The position numbers were made by a program, and so were the translations under genes. A stretch of 64,000 nucleotides of DNA from Lewinellaceae bacterium (GTDB lineage Bacteria; Bacteroidota; Bacteroidia; Chitinophagales; Saprospiraceae). Below, in pieces: positions 1 to 8,065 of the stretch. The stretch is from NCBI GenBank assembly GCA_020636375.1, contig JACJXZ010000014.1, positions 248,001 through 312,000 of the forward strand, read 5' to 3'. The notes beneath the pieces were generated by a model. The model was given only the letters and a program-made list of their open reading frames with translations. It was not told the origin of the DNA and searched no databases. Within the stretch, counting starts at the first letter, position 1, and every line of letters starts with the position of its first letter.

Positions 1-203
1 AGCAGGCCGGTGCTATCCGCTGTGGCGGGCGGATGATCCTTTATCAACCCCTCTTCGGCCCGGGCGCGCCGGAGCACCTCGCCGGGGAGGTACTCGAAGT
101 ACCCTTCCGGCACCCGGAAGGGCCGGCCGCCCTGCTCCTTCATTTTTAAAAGCAACGGAGACAAGCCTTCCAGTTCTTTCCGGATTTTATCCTTTTCGTT
201 CAT
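1..203 (-). CDS. N-terminal part of a small hypothetical protein following the sigma factor
   Basis: The reading frame opens with ATG at 203 and runs off the left edge, giving about 67 visible residues beginning MNEKDKIRKELEGLSPLLL and containing FRVPEGYFEYLPGEVL. The start codon overlaps the TGA of the upstream sigma factor in an ATGA arrangement, so the two are probably translationally coupled. A short charged helix followed by a VPEGYF motif is common in Bacteroidota proteins encoded right after ECF sigma factors, where they may act in the same signalling pathway (family knowledge). No membrane segment is visible in this part. The function cannot be stated; an anti-sigma or sigma-associated role is inference from position. 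Confidence 0.7.
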   Translation of the reverse strand, partial: MNEKDKIRKELEGLSPLLLKMKEQGGRPFRVPEGYFEYLPGEVLRRARAEEGLIKDHPPATADSTGL

Positions 204-820
204 AATTCTGCTTTAAAAAATGCTTCGATCTTTTTCACGGCATGGTGATAAGAAGCCTTAAGGGCCCCCTCTGAAGTATTCAGCACCTCGGAAATGTCGC
301 GGTAACTCAGCTCTTCAAAATACCGCATGTTGAACACGAGGCGCTGCTTGTCCGGCAACGACGCCAGGGCGCGCAACAGGCGGGCCTGCGCCTCTTCTCC
401 GTCGAAATATGCATCGGCCTCCAGGCGATTCGCCCACTGGCTTTCCTCTTCGTCGATGGAGGCGGCGCTGCGGCGCTGTTCCTTCTTCAGAAAAGTGATG
501 GCCTCGTTGGTCGCAATGCGGTAAAGCCAGGTGTAAAGCTTCGATTTCCGCTCAAAGTTGTGGATATTCCTGTACACTTTTAAAAAACAATTCTGGATGA
601 CGTCATTGGCGTCTTCATGCCCGCTGACCAGCCGCCGGATGTGCCAGTAGAGCCGCTCCTGGTACTTCTCCATCAGTAGGCGGAAGCCCCGCTCGTAAGT
701 CCGCGGCTTCTCCAGTAGCGCCAGTATCTGATCATCTGAAATTGCTGCCAATGTTGTCTGCAATTTGTGTGGGTTTGTTGGTTGGACTACGCCGGGGGCG
801 GAAGGTTTAAAATGGTGCAT
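200..820 (-). CDS. ECF-type RNA polymerase sigma factor (sigma-70 family)
   Basis: A 206-residue protein with the two-domain layout of extracytoplasmic-function sigma factors. Region 2 lies at about residues 48-113 with the core-binding motif DANDVIQNCFLKVYRNI. Region 4 lies at about 145-198, with LPDKQRLVFNMRYFEELSYRDISEVLN forming the helix-turn-helix that reads the -35 element. The acidic linker between them is about 30 residues. It would redirect RNA polymerase to a stress or envelope regulon. The first about 30 residues are poorly structured and a shorter start cannot be excluded. Its stop overlaps the start of the next gene, so the two form a unit. Upstream lies an inverted-repeat element and no further co-directional gene. 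Confidence 0.93.
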   Translation of the reverse strand: MHHFKPSAPGVVQPTNPHKLQTTLAAISDDQILALLEKPRTYERGFRLLMEKYQERLYWHIRRLVSGHEDANDVIQNCFLKVYRNIHNFERKSKLYTWLYRIATNEAITFLKKEQRRSAASIDEEESQWANRLEADAYFDGEEAQARLLRALASLPDKQRLVFNMRYFEELSYRDISEVLNTSEGALKASYHHAVKKIEAFFKAEL

Positions 821-832
821 TGGTGTATTTGG

Positions 833-1004
833 GAGGGCACTCCGGAAACCCCGGAAAAGGAATGAATGACTGGAGGAATGAAGGAATGAATAAAGCGAAT
901 ATATATATTAAATTAACATTCATTAATAAACACATGGATATTTTTATTCATTCCATCATCCCTTCGTTCCATCATTCCTTAACGAAGGTTTCCAGAGTGC
1001 CCTC
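833..1004. repeat. MITE-like element with GAGGGCACTC terminal inverted repeats
   Basis: The ends form an 18-bp inverted repeat with one mismatch: GAGGGCACTCCGGAAACC at 833-850 and its complement at 987-1004. Inside is a second imperfect inverted repeat made of GGAATGAATGA-type units (about 858-894 against 938-983) around an AT-rich centre. It fills the gap between the channel gene and the sigma factor. No convincing target duplication was found and no coding capacity is credible. It could fold into a long hairpin and act as a terminator for the channel operon or a spacer for the sigma promoter. Confidence 0.6.
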
Positions 1005-1025
1005 ACCAATGCACACATACACACT

Positions 1026-1997
1026 TCATTCCTCCTCCAGCGGCACGATGTGGTGTACCCGTTCCAGTTCCAGCACTGTTTGCCCGTTTTTGCCGGGGAA
1101 GTACATTCGCTCGAAGCGGCGGTTCCAGAATATTTCCTCACAGGTGTAGGACCGGTTGGCATGCACGTCCTGGGCGAAGGTTTCGTCGTAGGCCTGGATG
1201 AGGACGATAAATTCCGGTTCCATCGCCCGGACCTCATCCTCCGTCTTACTCCACAGGGGGCTGTCCTTGTCGATGATGTGGACGATCACCCAGTTGAGCG
1301 GAAAGAGGAAGACCTGCGACCGCTCCAGTTCGAGGAAGGCAAAGCGGCGCACCTTTCCTCCGTTGAGGTTTTCGACCCAGGAGAGGGACACCTTAGCCTG
1401 CAGATTGATCAGGCGGTTGTTGCGCCGGTTGACGATCTGGAACTGGAAGCTGTTGTAAGGGGTCTCCTTATAGGGTCGGATGACCGCTTTGTCGCTGAAG
1501 AGGATGCTTGCTTTCGGCTGGGAAAACCGGGCGAAGAGCAGGCCGGTGGCCAGGGCGAAGGACAACAGGCCCACCAGCGCGTCGAAGGCCGCCACGATAT
1601 TGGCTGCCGGGCTGCCCGGGCTGATGGCGCCGTAGCCGACAGTGGTAAACGTCTGGGTGCTGAAGAAAAAGGCCGAGACGAAGTCTTCCGCCACCGAATT
1701 GCTGTCCTGCACGCCGGTGAGGGCTTCCACGCCGATGAGCACAAAGGCGGTGGCAAAAACAGCATTGATCACGATATAAAACACCGCGACGACGACCAGG
1801 AAATGCGTCCAGGGCATTTCCACCAGGCTCTGATAAGGGCGCCAGGCCACCATCCCCCGCCGGAGAATATTGAAGGAACCGTCGCGGTTGATCAGGCGCT
1901 GGCCGGACGTGGTCATGCTCGTGCCAAACCCCAGGTCGTTCTCACTGGACTCGCGCTGGTTGCGGTTGAACGGATTGGGGAGGTCTGACAGTTTCAT
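1026..1997 (-). CDS. inward-rectifier potassium channel, KirBac type
   Basis: A 323-residue membrane protein. After a cytoplasmic N-terminus (residues 1-60) there is a first transmembrane helix at about 65-90, a pore loop carrying the K+ selectivity filter TVGYG at residues 119-123, and a second helix at about 133-155. The C-terminal 160 residues match the immunoglobulin-like cytoplasmic domain of Kir channels (NRRNNRLINLQAKVSLSW, then FPLNWVIVHIIDKDSPLW). It conducts potassium across the inner membrane; ligand gating through the cytoplasmic domain is known for the family. The start codon lies 9 bp after the HAD gene's stop, so Nudix, HAD and Kir genes look like one operon read from right to left. 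Confidence 0.95.
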   Translation of the reverse strand: MKLSDLPNPFNRNQRESSENDLGFGTSMTTSGQRLINRDGSFNILRRGMVAWRPYQSLVEMPWTHFLVVVAVFYIVINAVFATAFVLIGVEALTGVQDSNSVAEDFVSAFFFSTQTFTTVGYGAISPGSPAANIVAAFDALVGLLSFALATGLLFARFSQPKASILFSDKAVIRPYKETPYNSFQFQIVNRRNNRLINLQAKVSLSWVENLNGGKVRRFAFLELERSQVFLFPLNWVIVHIIDKDSPLWSKTEDEVRAMEPEFIVLIQAYDETFAQDVHANRSYTCEEIFWNRRFERMYFPGKNGQTVLELERVHHIVPLEEE

Positions 1998-2006
1998 TCT
2001 CTTGGA

Positions 2007-2690
2007 TTAAGTTAACAACATATCCGCCAGTTCCTCCAGGTTGGCCGCTGTGACTGCCGGTTTAACGTCCAGTCGTTCCATAACGCTGCGCCTCCGTTGT
2101 ACCCAGGCTGTCTGCAGGCCGTAAGCCGTGGCGCCGGCTACATCCCAGGTATTGGACGAGGCGAAGAGCAGGTTTTCGGCAGGAAGGCCCAACTCTTTTT
2201 CCGCCAGTTGGTAAATGCCCGGCACGGGCTTATACTGGCGGATCTGGTCGGCGCTGATGATCTCGTCCAGCCATTCATCCAGGCCGTTATAGGCAACGGC
2301 CCTTTCCAGCAGGCTGGGGTTGGCGTTGGAAAGGATGGCCAGGCGGTATGTTCCCCGGAGCCGGGCCAGGGCGTTCCTGACCTCGGGATAAACATCCAGG
2401 TGATAATACTGCTGCATCAGTTCCCGGACCTGGGCCTCGTCCGCGCTGGTGTTGGTGGCCTCCAGGGCATAGTACAGGGCATCCCGGGTCAGCTCGTAAA
2501 AATCCTTGTACTGCCCCATGAGGGTGCGCAGCCAGGTGTACTCCAATTGCTTGCGCCGCCATTGAGCGGCGATCTGCCGCGCCCGGTCGTCGAAGATCTG
2601 CTCCAGCAGGAAATCGATGGATGCGATATCGAAAAGGGTGCCGTATGCATCGAAGGCAATACCCTTTATTTTTTCTGCATTCAAGGCCAT
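2007..2690 (-). CDS. haloacid dehalogenase type II (HAD superfamily hydrolase)
   Basis: About 227 residues from the ATG at 2690. HAD motif I is seen near the N-terminus as FDAYGTLFD, motif II as LSNANPS in the middle, a conserved lysine in the YKP stretch (IRQYKPVPGIYQLAEKEL), and motif IV as ASSNTWDVAGATAYGLQTAWVQR. This combination is typical of (S)-2-haloacid dehalogenases, which hydrolyse 2-haloalkanoic acids through an aspartyl ester. In genomes like this the natural substrate is often unknown and may be a phosphate ester or a 2-halo acid. The ATG is preferred over a TTG six bases upstream because it leaves a short gap after the Nudix stop at 2697. It is the middle gene of a Nudix-HAD-Kir operon. 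Confidence 0.9.
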   Translation of the reverse strand: MALNAEKIKGIAFDAYGTLFDIASIDFLLEQIFDDRARQIAAQWRRKQLEYTWLRTLMGQYKDFYELTRDALYYALEATNTSADEAQVRELMQQYYHLDVYPEVRNALARLRGTYRLAILSNANPSLLERAVAYNGLDEWLDEIISADQIRQYKPVPGIYQLAEKELGLPAENLLFASSNTWDVAGATAYGLQTAWVQRRRSVMERLDVKPAVTAANLEELADMLLT

Positions 2691-2696
2691 AGGCAA

Positions 2697-3245
2697 TCAT
2701 TTTTTATAGAAGAACAACAAAAGAGCATTGACGGCGTGGGGGTGCTGGATCTCTCCCTGGAGCAGCCGGCGGCGCACTTCTTCCTCTGCTAGAGGGACCA
2801 CCTCTACCTCTTCGCCCTCATCCAGTTGCTGGGCCGCCGTAGCTTCCACTCCCCGGGCAACCCAGTGATGGATGTAATTGTCCATAAACACCGGATTGGA
2901 GGCGATCTTGCCCAGGTAGGCCCACTGCCCGCCGGCGTAGCCCGTCTCCTCGCGCAGTTCCCGCTCTGCTGCCTGCCGGTGGCCCTCCCCGGGATCGACG
3001 ATGCCTCCCGGCAGTTCCAGCGTATGGCTGCCGATGCCAAACCGGTACTGCCGTACAAAGAGGATTTTCCCGTCTGCCGTCAGCGGCACGACGTTCACCG
3101 AATCCTCCGCTTCCAGGATGATCATTTTTGAGGTCCGGCCGTTGCGGGGGTTCCGCATTTCGTCATATCGGGCCCGGAAGAGCTTCAGGTCGGGGCCGGG
3201 CTCCTGACGGAGGAGTTGCCAGCCCCCTTTTTTCGATTCGTTCAT
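2697..3245 (-). CDS. Nudix hydrolase (ADP-ribose pyrophosphatase-like)
   Basis: 182 residues from the ATG at 3245 (MNESKKGGWQLLRQEPG). The Nudix box reads GGIVDPGEGHRQAAERELREETG, which contains the GX5EX7REUXEEXGU residues that bind the divalent metal and pyrophosphate. The surrounding layout (VRQYRFGIGSHTLELPGG before the box, ASNPVFMDNYIHHWVARG after it) is that of ADP-ribose/nucleotide-sugar pyrophosphatases. The open frame extends further upstream through repeat DNA to 3539 but that part is low complexity, so the internal ATG is chosen. First gene of the Nudix-HAD-Kir operon; the two stop/start junctions are under 10 bp. Confidence 0.92.
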   Translation of the reverse strand: MNESKKGGWQLLRQEPGPDLKLFRARYDEMRNPRNGRTSKMIILEAEDSVNVVPLTADGKILFVRQYRFGIGSHTLELPGGIVDPGEGHRQAAERELREETGYAGGQWAYLGKIASNPVFMDNYIHHWVARGVEATAAQQLDEGEEVEVVPLAEEEVRRRLLQGEIQHPHAVNALLLFFYKK

Positions 3246-3277
3246 TGCCGCAAGATAGGGAAAAGCGGGGAATGGAG

Positions 3278-3410
3278 GGCAGGAGCGGCGGACGATGTAC
3301 GGCGGACGGTAGACGGCGGGCGGACAGTGGATGGCAAAGCGGTGGGCGGCACTAACAATATAACAGTATAACAACATAAAAGCAATATAACAATATTCGA
3401 TATAACAATG
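3278..3410. repeat. degenerate heptamer (ACGGYRG) and octamer (TAACAATA) repeats upstream of the Nudix gene
   Basis: From about 3278 to 3345 the sequence is a decayed run of 7-bp units of the type ACGGCGG/ACGGTAG. It is followed from 3352 to 3410 by 8-bp units TAACAATA/TAACAGTA. The same heptamer family makes a clean array at 23754, and the octamer (as TATTGTTA) recurs at 6743 and 36001. Confidence 0.7.
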
Positions 3411-4198
3411 AAACCATTTACCAGCGCCCAAACAGCGAACTCCGTCTTGCATTTCTCGGAAAATTGATGTAATTTTCTGTTCGACTCGTGATTTTAGCAT
3501 TCCAATCCCAATCCCATTAAAAACCCTGCCGCCCCCCATAATCAGAATCAGGGGTCGATTTTTCCGCGTAATTCCTGGCCGGGTTTAAATGTCTGCACAA
3601 ACAACATACTATGAGGCGAGTATTTCCCGCCTTAAAAAACAGCCTGTAATGATGGAGGAATAGAATAAGTTCCTCTTTATTCCCGGGTTGGTGGTTATCC
3701 ATCATCATGTGAGTTGAAAGATTCATTTCCGGCTGGAAAGCAAGCAGCTTTCTATTTGCCTTTTCATCTATCAGCTTGGGCGTCCTCCCTTCACTTCAGG
3801 CAGTAATTTTCACAACAAGCCGATTTTTAGTATGCCTCTATTTAGTTCCTGCTGCTTCGGAATTGCCGGAGCGGAGAGGTTGATTCTTGTTTTCAGGAAA
3901 ATGACTGTGGACAAGCCCTGAGAAAGTTGCGTGTCATCCAGGTTCTTCCGGGCGAAACGCCCTGGAAACCCTTTGCACCCCCAACCGGGTGACCCTGTAT
4001 ACCCCCAAAGCCTGTTTACTGAGCCGGATGCTCCGACCCGCATGGCTCTGCCCCCCGACCTGCCCGGAGGCAATATATTTGCTGATAATGGAAACGGAAG
4101 GGAGGGCGGAGGCCAGGCAGGCGCCGCAGGAAACGGATGACAGGCGTTGCGGTTTATCCCGTTCTGGCCCGGCCGGGAAGATAAACCGCAACGGCAAC
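3411..4198. other. intergenic region without a supportable gene
   Basis: Short open frames exist on both strands but none has a recognisable domain, a signal sequence or plausible protein composition. They overlap each other, so I see no gene here. The part at 3585-3730 is somewhat richer in A and T. No tRNA, terminator hairpin or promoter could be identified with confidence. Confidence 0.4.
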
Positions 4199-5203
4199 TC
4201 ACTTATCGTCGTCGATGATGGCGTCGTCGATGATCTCGTCGCCGTCGCCGTCGTGGTCTTCGAAGCCGCGGACCTTGCCCTCTTTTTCTTTGGGCTTGTA
4301 GTCCGGGTCTTTTTTGATCTGCATGCCTTTGCCCCCTTCGTCGTGATAGTCGCCGTCGGCGTACCGGGCGGCGCGGTCGAAGAAGCTGTCGAAGCCGCCG
4401 AGGGGTTCTTTGCCCTTATCGCGCTGCAGGTTTTCGACATTGGAGCGCCCGCCCCTTTCCCTGATGCGGCGTTCCAGCTCTTCGTTGAGCTTTTCCGCTT
4501 CTTTGGTCAGTTCTTCAACCGACTCTCTGGAGGCTTCTTCGTTGGCCTTTTCGACCAACTCGTTGAACCTGGCCATCAGCTTGCCGCCCACTTCTTCGGA
4601 GGTGTCCATCAGGCGCTTGCCCACCTTTTCCGATACTTCCTGGAACTTCTCCCAGGCCTGGCCGCCCTTTTCGAGCACTTCCTTGCCCACTTTTTCGGAA
4701 ATGTCCTGGGCTTTTTTGCCCGCCTTTTCGGCGGTCTCGAACAGCTTTTCGCCCACGTCGTCGGCTACCGTCCGGCGGTGCTGCGGGGGTTCCTCTTTCG
4801 GGGGGGGCGGCTCCTGGCTGTCCGGCTCATCATCGAACAATAATTCATCGTCTTCTATCATGCTGGATTTATATTTTTCCGGATCATCTTCGGTTGTTTT
4901 CTTTTCGAAGAGGTCATCGGCCGCTTTGCGGGCCTTGTCGCTGAGTTCCCGGCCCTTACTCCAGGCTTCATCGACAATATCTTCGGCAAAATGCCGGGCG
5001 TCGTCGGCTGCTTCCCGGGCCCGGGGGCCGTATTCTTCTTTCAGATCGCTGACCCGTTCTCTGGTCTTGCCATAAAACTCCTTGGAGCGTTCGATGAATT
5101 CCTCGCCGGCTTCTTTGCCGGCATCGGCAGCCTTCTTACCGGTAGACTTCGCTACAGATTTGGCTCCGAACAGCAATTTTTTGAGATCGTTGAGCATGCC
5201 CAT
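4199..5203 (-). CDS. acidic/amphipathic coiled-coil protein, YtxH/LEA-like
   Basis: 334 very hydrophilic residues. The N-terminal 100 residues and residues about 145-260 are built of degenerate 11-residue helical repeats rich in Lys, Glu and Ala (AKSTGKKAADAGKEAGEEF; EKAGKKAQDISEKVGKEVLEK), as in YtxH and late-embryogenesis-abundant proteins. Between them is a proline/acid-rich linker (DEPDSQEPPPPKEEPP), and the C-terminus is an Asp-rich tail ending DDAIIDDDK. No signal peptide or membrane helix is visible, so it should be cytoplasmic or peripheral. A protective, desiccation or envelope-associated role is known for such repeats but is only inference here. The gene stands alone. Confidence 0.75.
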   Translation of the reverse strand: MGMLNDLKKLLFGAKSVAKSTGKKAADAGKEAGEEFIERSKEFYGKTRERVSDLKEEYGPRAREAADDARHFAEDIVDEAWSKGRELSDKARKAADDLFEKKTTEDDPEKYKSSMIEDDELLFDDEPDSQEPPPPKEEPPQHRRTVADDVGEKLFETAEKAGKKAQDISEKVGKEVLEKGGQAWEKFQEVSEKVGKRLMDTSEEVGGKLMARFNELVEKANEEASRESVEELTKEAEKLNEELERRIRERGGRSNVENLQRDKGKEPLGGFDSFFDRAARYADGDYHDEGGKGMQIKKDPDYKPKEKEGKVRGFEDHDGDGDEIIDDAIIDDDK

Positions 5204-5562
5204 GATTGTTGGTTGTCAGTTGTTGGTTATTGGTTCTCCCCGGCTTCGCCCGGGATAAAATCGGAAAAGTTCCGGATTCCTGAAAACCTTACAATAGTAA
5301 CATATAAGATAAGGAAAAGGAAGGGGAGCATAAAGTTTTTTGGCCAGTTTGTTCCGGCGCCGGCGCTAAAACCGCAATTTTTTTCAAAAAAACCAAAAAA
5401 AAACCACCCCTCAGGCAACGCCTGCCCCGTTCGGGGTATCTAAAGGGAGAGTACCAAAACGGAAAGAGTTTGGAGAGAGCTTTGTGCTCTTTCCGTACCG
5501 TACAAATAACACACAAAGAGTAGCCGGAAGAAAACCGGAGGTTTGAACAAAGGTTTTACTGA
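5204..5562. other. AT-rich spacer between divergent genes
   Basis: Divergent spacer between the coiled-coil protein and the lipoprotein. It holds A-runs at 5385-5402 and a short inverted repeat around GGAAAGAG/CTCTTTCC (5461-5498) just before the lipoprotein start, which could be an operator or leader hairpin. I find no clear TAnnTTTG element and no coding frame worth calling. Confidence 0.35.
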
Positions 5563-6519
5563 ATGAGAAGGCACTTAGTCTACATTACCATCGGAGTAGG
5601 AATGATGCTTGCGCTGTCCGGATGTCAGGAGGACATCGACGTTTTCGAACCGGCAGAGCTTGCTTCCGGCGATATTTCGAGGTTCTTCGAAGCCGTGCAA
5701 ACGACGCCCCGGCAGTACAGCTGGGAAGCTTCCGAAGAACAGATTTTACCGGTTTCGGGCAGCGGGCAGGCTGTCATTCCACCCAATGTTTTGGCCATGC
5801 AGGACGGGAGTCCGGTGACCGGGATGGTTCAGGCAAACGTACTGGAGATTCACCGCAAGGGCAGCCTGATCAGGAATAATGCGGCGACAGCCGCCAATAG
5901 ACGCCTTTTGGAATCGGCGGGCATTGTTTTCCTGGACATCCGGCAAAACGGGCAACCGCTGAGAATAGCCGAGGGCCGAAGCATCAGCGTACAACTATCT
6001 ACGACAAGCTATAATCCTCAATTGCGGCTCTTCGCCGGCAACTATTACGAAGGCAAGGGGCTGGAATGGGCAGAGCTGCATACCGGAGAGCCCTCCATCC
6101 GCGCGCTGGAGTTCTTCAACGAGAGCAGCGGCAAATGGGAAGCAGGCATTGAGGTTGTGACGGACAGGCTGGGCTGGCTACAGCTCGCCCGCTATGTCGA
6201 TAACAGCCCGGGCAGCGCCACGGCCTGCCTGCGCCTCCCGCTCGGCTTTTCCCTGAAGAACACGGCGGCTTTCATCGCCGTACAGAACATCGACGCCGTG
6301 ATCAGGATGGACGAAACCGGAGAGGATGGCATGGAACGCATTTGCCGAAGCGGTTTGCCGGCAGGGTTGAAAGCGGAATTCATCGTCATTACAGAAAGCG
6401 ATGAAGGCGCGTATTACTTCTCCCGGCAACCCGTCGTAATTACGGAGAATCTGACCATCAATATAGTGCCTGAAAAGGTACCCTTGTCCGATATCATGCT
6501 TGCGCTCGAAAGGCTGTAA
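5563..6519 (+). CDS. predicted outer-surface lipoprotein of unknown function
   Basis: 318 residues. The N-terminus is a lipoprotein signal: MRRH, a hydrophobic stretch, then the lipobox LSGC with Cys at about residue 21, followed by QEDIDVFEP. The acidic residues after the cysteine fit the Bacteroidota lipoprotein export signal that sends proteins to the outer surface (family knowledge). The rest looks like beta-rich sandwich sequence (VIPPNVLAMQDGSPVTGMVQANVLEIHRKG; SISVQLSTTSYNPQLRLFAGNYYEG) without a motif I recognise. It is monocistronic and ends just before a perfect terminator palindrome. Confidence 0.85.
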   Translation: MRRHLVYITIGVGMMLALSGCQEDIDVFEPAELASGDISRFFEAVQTTPRQYSWEASEEQILPVSGSGQAVIPPNVLAMQDGSPVTGMVQANVLEIHRKGSLIRNNAATAANRRLLESAGIVFLDIRQNGQPLRIAEGRSISVQLSTTSYNPQLRLFAGNYYEGKGLEWAELHTGEPSIRALEFFNESSGKWEAGIEVVTDRLGWLQLARYVDNSPGSATACLRLPLGFSLKNTAAFIAVQNIDAVIRMDETGEDGMERICRSGLPAGLKAEFIVITESDEGAYYFSRQPVVITENLTINIVPEKVPLSDIMLALERL

Positions 6520-6585
6520 GCATGGTATCCGGATTCTCGACCAACGAGTCCGAACACCACGTTTTCCTTCAAATATTTATGTATG

Positions 6586-6617
6586 CCGCCGGATCCGGAT
6601 CCGGCGGTATTTTTTTT
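6586..6617 (+). terminator. rho-independent terminator after the lipoprotein gene
   Basis: A perfect 22-bp palindrome, CCGCCGGATCC followed directly by its complement (6586-6607), then TA and a run of T. It lies about 70 bp after the lipoprotein stop. Confidence 0.85.
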
Positions 6618-6742
6618 TCGCGGAAGGGGTTGCGGGCCGCGCTGGCGGTATAGCACATGCGATCTATGACTAAGTAGTTGGACACATTTATTGTAACTAA
6701 TGGTGCTTCGAAAGCGTGGCTTGGCAGATCTATTCCTTGGGC

Positions 6743-6785
6743 AATTGTTATATTGCTATATTGTTATATTGTTATATTGTTACGC
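6743..6785. repeat. five tandem octamers TATTGTTA
   Basis: Five near-identical 8-bp units TATTGTTA/TATTGCTA in a row. The same unit occurs at 36001-36040 and, on the other strand, at 3352-3410, always intergenic. Confidence 0.8.
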
Positions 6786-6803
6786 TAATTGTGTCCGATT
6801 ACT

Positions 6804-6970
6804 GGGCGCGATCCCTCTTTGTACCCCTTGCTCGGTTTTAGGTCTTAGGCTATAGGTTTCAGGGAGGCAACCCAGGCCTAATCGGGCACTCAACAGGCAC
6901 CTAACGCCCAAAACCTAATACCTAAATCCCCCCAACACCGGAGGGGGCACAATTTAGCATTGCACCCCGA
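6804..6970. repeat. dispersed repeat R170, copy A
   Basis: About 167 bp starting GGGCGCGATCCCTCTTTG. The left half contains 7-bp units (TTTTAGG, TCTTAGG, CTATAGG, TTTCAGG) and the right half complementary units (CCTAATA, CCTAAAT). A second copy at 54839-55410 is split by an insertion, and a 32-bp piece lies inverted at 62128-62159. The two long copies match closely over their whole length. Confidence 0.8.
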
Positions 6971-6990
6971 TTACTCACTACGCTTTCCTC

Positions 6991-7851
6991 CTACCCCTTC
7001 ACCAGTTCGATGAACGCCTGAATTTTCTCATTCGGCACCAGCACTGCCAGGTTGTAGTGTCGGATTTTCCAGCCGTCAGCTGTTTTAGCGAGCACGCCGG
7101 AGCCGCGGCAGGGGCCCATCCAGGTATCCAGCTTTTCCTCAAACCAGGCTGTCTGGCCATTTTGTGCGAAGTACAGCTGCCGGCTGTGGGGCGTGAAGGC
7201 CCAGGCGGTGTCGCGTTCGAAGGCGGCTTTGGCCCAGTCGCGCAGTTCGTCGCGCAGCCAGCGTTCGGAAGCGTCGGTGCCGAGGTAGATGGCGTCGGCC
7301 GTCATGCTGCCGAAGAAGGCCTCTTCGTGGGCGGTGGCGGCGGCCCGGTGCCAGTTGTCGAGCAGGCCGTTGATGAGGGCGGCCTCGTCCGGCGCTTCGG
7401 CAGGGCACCCTTCGCGGCGGCGGGTATCGGCGATGTGGCTGATCTTCCAGCCCTCCGCGCCCCGGAATAGCTGAAAGGCGTTGACGCCGCAATGGCTGAG
7501 CTGATCGCCCAGGAAGAAGGTGTACTCCGTCCAGGCGGTAGCCAGCAAGCCGTCGATGCGGATGTCGTAGCTCCAGATCTGTTCGTTGAACACTTTCTCG
7601 TGAGGCGTGCCAACGGATTGGAGGAATTGGCCCAGTTGCCCGTCCTCGAGACGGGGCTGCCCGTCGCGCCCCACAAAGGCCGTCTGCAGCCGGGCACCGG
7701 GGTGGAAGGCCCGGCGGACCATGCTGCTGTCGCCGGCCCGCATGCCGTCGAACAACAGCTGGATGGGGGCCTGCACAGCGGCCAGCTCTTCGGCAGTTTG
7801 GGCGGGAAGGAGGGTGGGGAGAGCGAAGAGGAAAAAAAATAAAGACCTTAT
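6991..7851 (-). CDS. secreted protein with two tandem NTF2/SnoaL-like domains
   Basis: The mature part begins after a signal-like stretch RSLFFFLFALPTLLPAQ and holds two NTF2-fold modules. The first (about 120 residues, AAVQAPIQLLFDGMRAGDSSMVRRAF ... WKISHIADTR) resembles the lumazine/DUF4440 type. The second (INGLLDNWHRAAATAHEEAFFGSM ... WKIRHYNLAVLVPNE) is SnoaL-like. These folds bind small ligands or act as enzymes in the periplasm, but no catalytic residues can be assigned. The start is unresolved: the frame stays open to 8118 through repeat DNA, yet no ATG, GTG or TTG sits just before the signal peptide. The coordinate given is the last codon (ATA) before it. A lost start or a small sequence error is possible. 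Confidence 0.75.
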   Translation of the reverse strand: MRSLFFFLFALPTLLPAQTAEELAAVQAPIQLLFDGMRAGDSSMVRRAFHPGARLQTAFVGRDGQPRLEDGQLGQFLQSVGTPHEKVFNEQIWSYDIRIDGLLATAWTEYTFFLGDQLSHCGVNAFQLFRGAEGWKISHIADTRRREGCPAEAPDEAALINGLLDNWHRAAATAHEEAFFGSMTADAIYLGTDASERWLRDELRDWAKAAFERDTAWAFTPHSRQLYFAQNGQTAWFEEKLDTWMGPCRGSGVLAKTADGWKIRHYNLAVLVPNEKIQAFIELVKG

Positions 7852-7904
7852 CCCACGATATTTATAAGTAGAGCCGAATCGAGGGTAAATGCTCCTTTCA
7901 TGAG

Positions 7905-8065
7905 AAGCCGGTTTTTGATTTTTGATATGCGTCCGTCTCTGTCGAGCCGGATGTGATTTTTGATGTGCGATGTGGCCCGGAAGAGCTGCCGCCGCTGTGC
8001 AGCCTGCGGCGGGTAAATCAAAAATCAAACATCGCACATCGCACATCGCAAATTCTGCCCTCCTC
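7905..8065. repeat. inverted heptamer repeat element with CCCGGAAGAGCTGCC core
   Basis: The left arm has units of the type GATGTGC and TGATTTT. The right arm has their complements (AATCAAAAATCAAACATCGCACATCGCACATCGC), all in 7-bp register. Between them lies a GC-rich centre starting CCCGGAAGAGCTGCC. The same centre appears in the element at 42190-42312. The whole can fold as a long hairpin upstream of the NTF2-like gene. Confidence 0.7.

Noticed and set aside
1050..1988. Long open frame on the strand opposite the K+ channel
   Set aside because: It mirrors a gene with clear TVGYG filter and Kir domain; the antisense product has no family features and biased composition from GC-rich codons. 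Similar shadows opposite other genes were dropped for the same reason.
3810..4202. 130-residue frame before the coiled-coil gene
   Set aside because: Low-complexity Pro/Gly/Arg-rich translation, no signal or domain, and overlapped by other equally weak frames.
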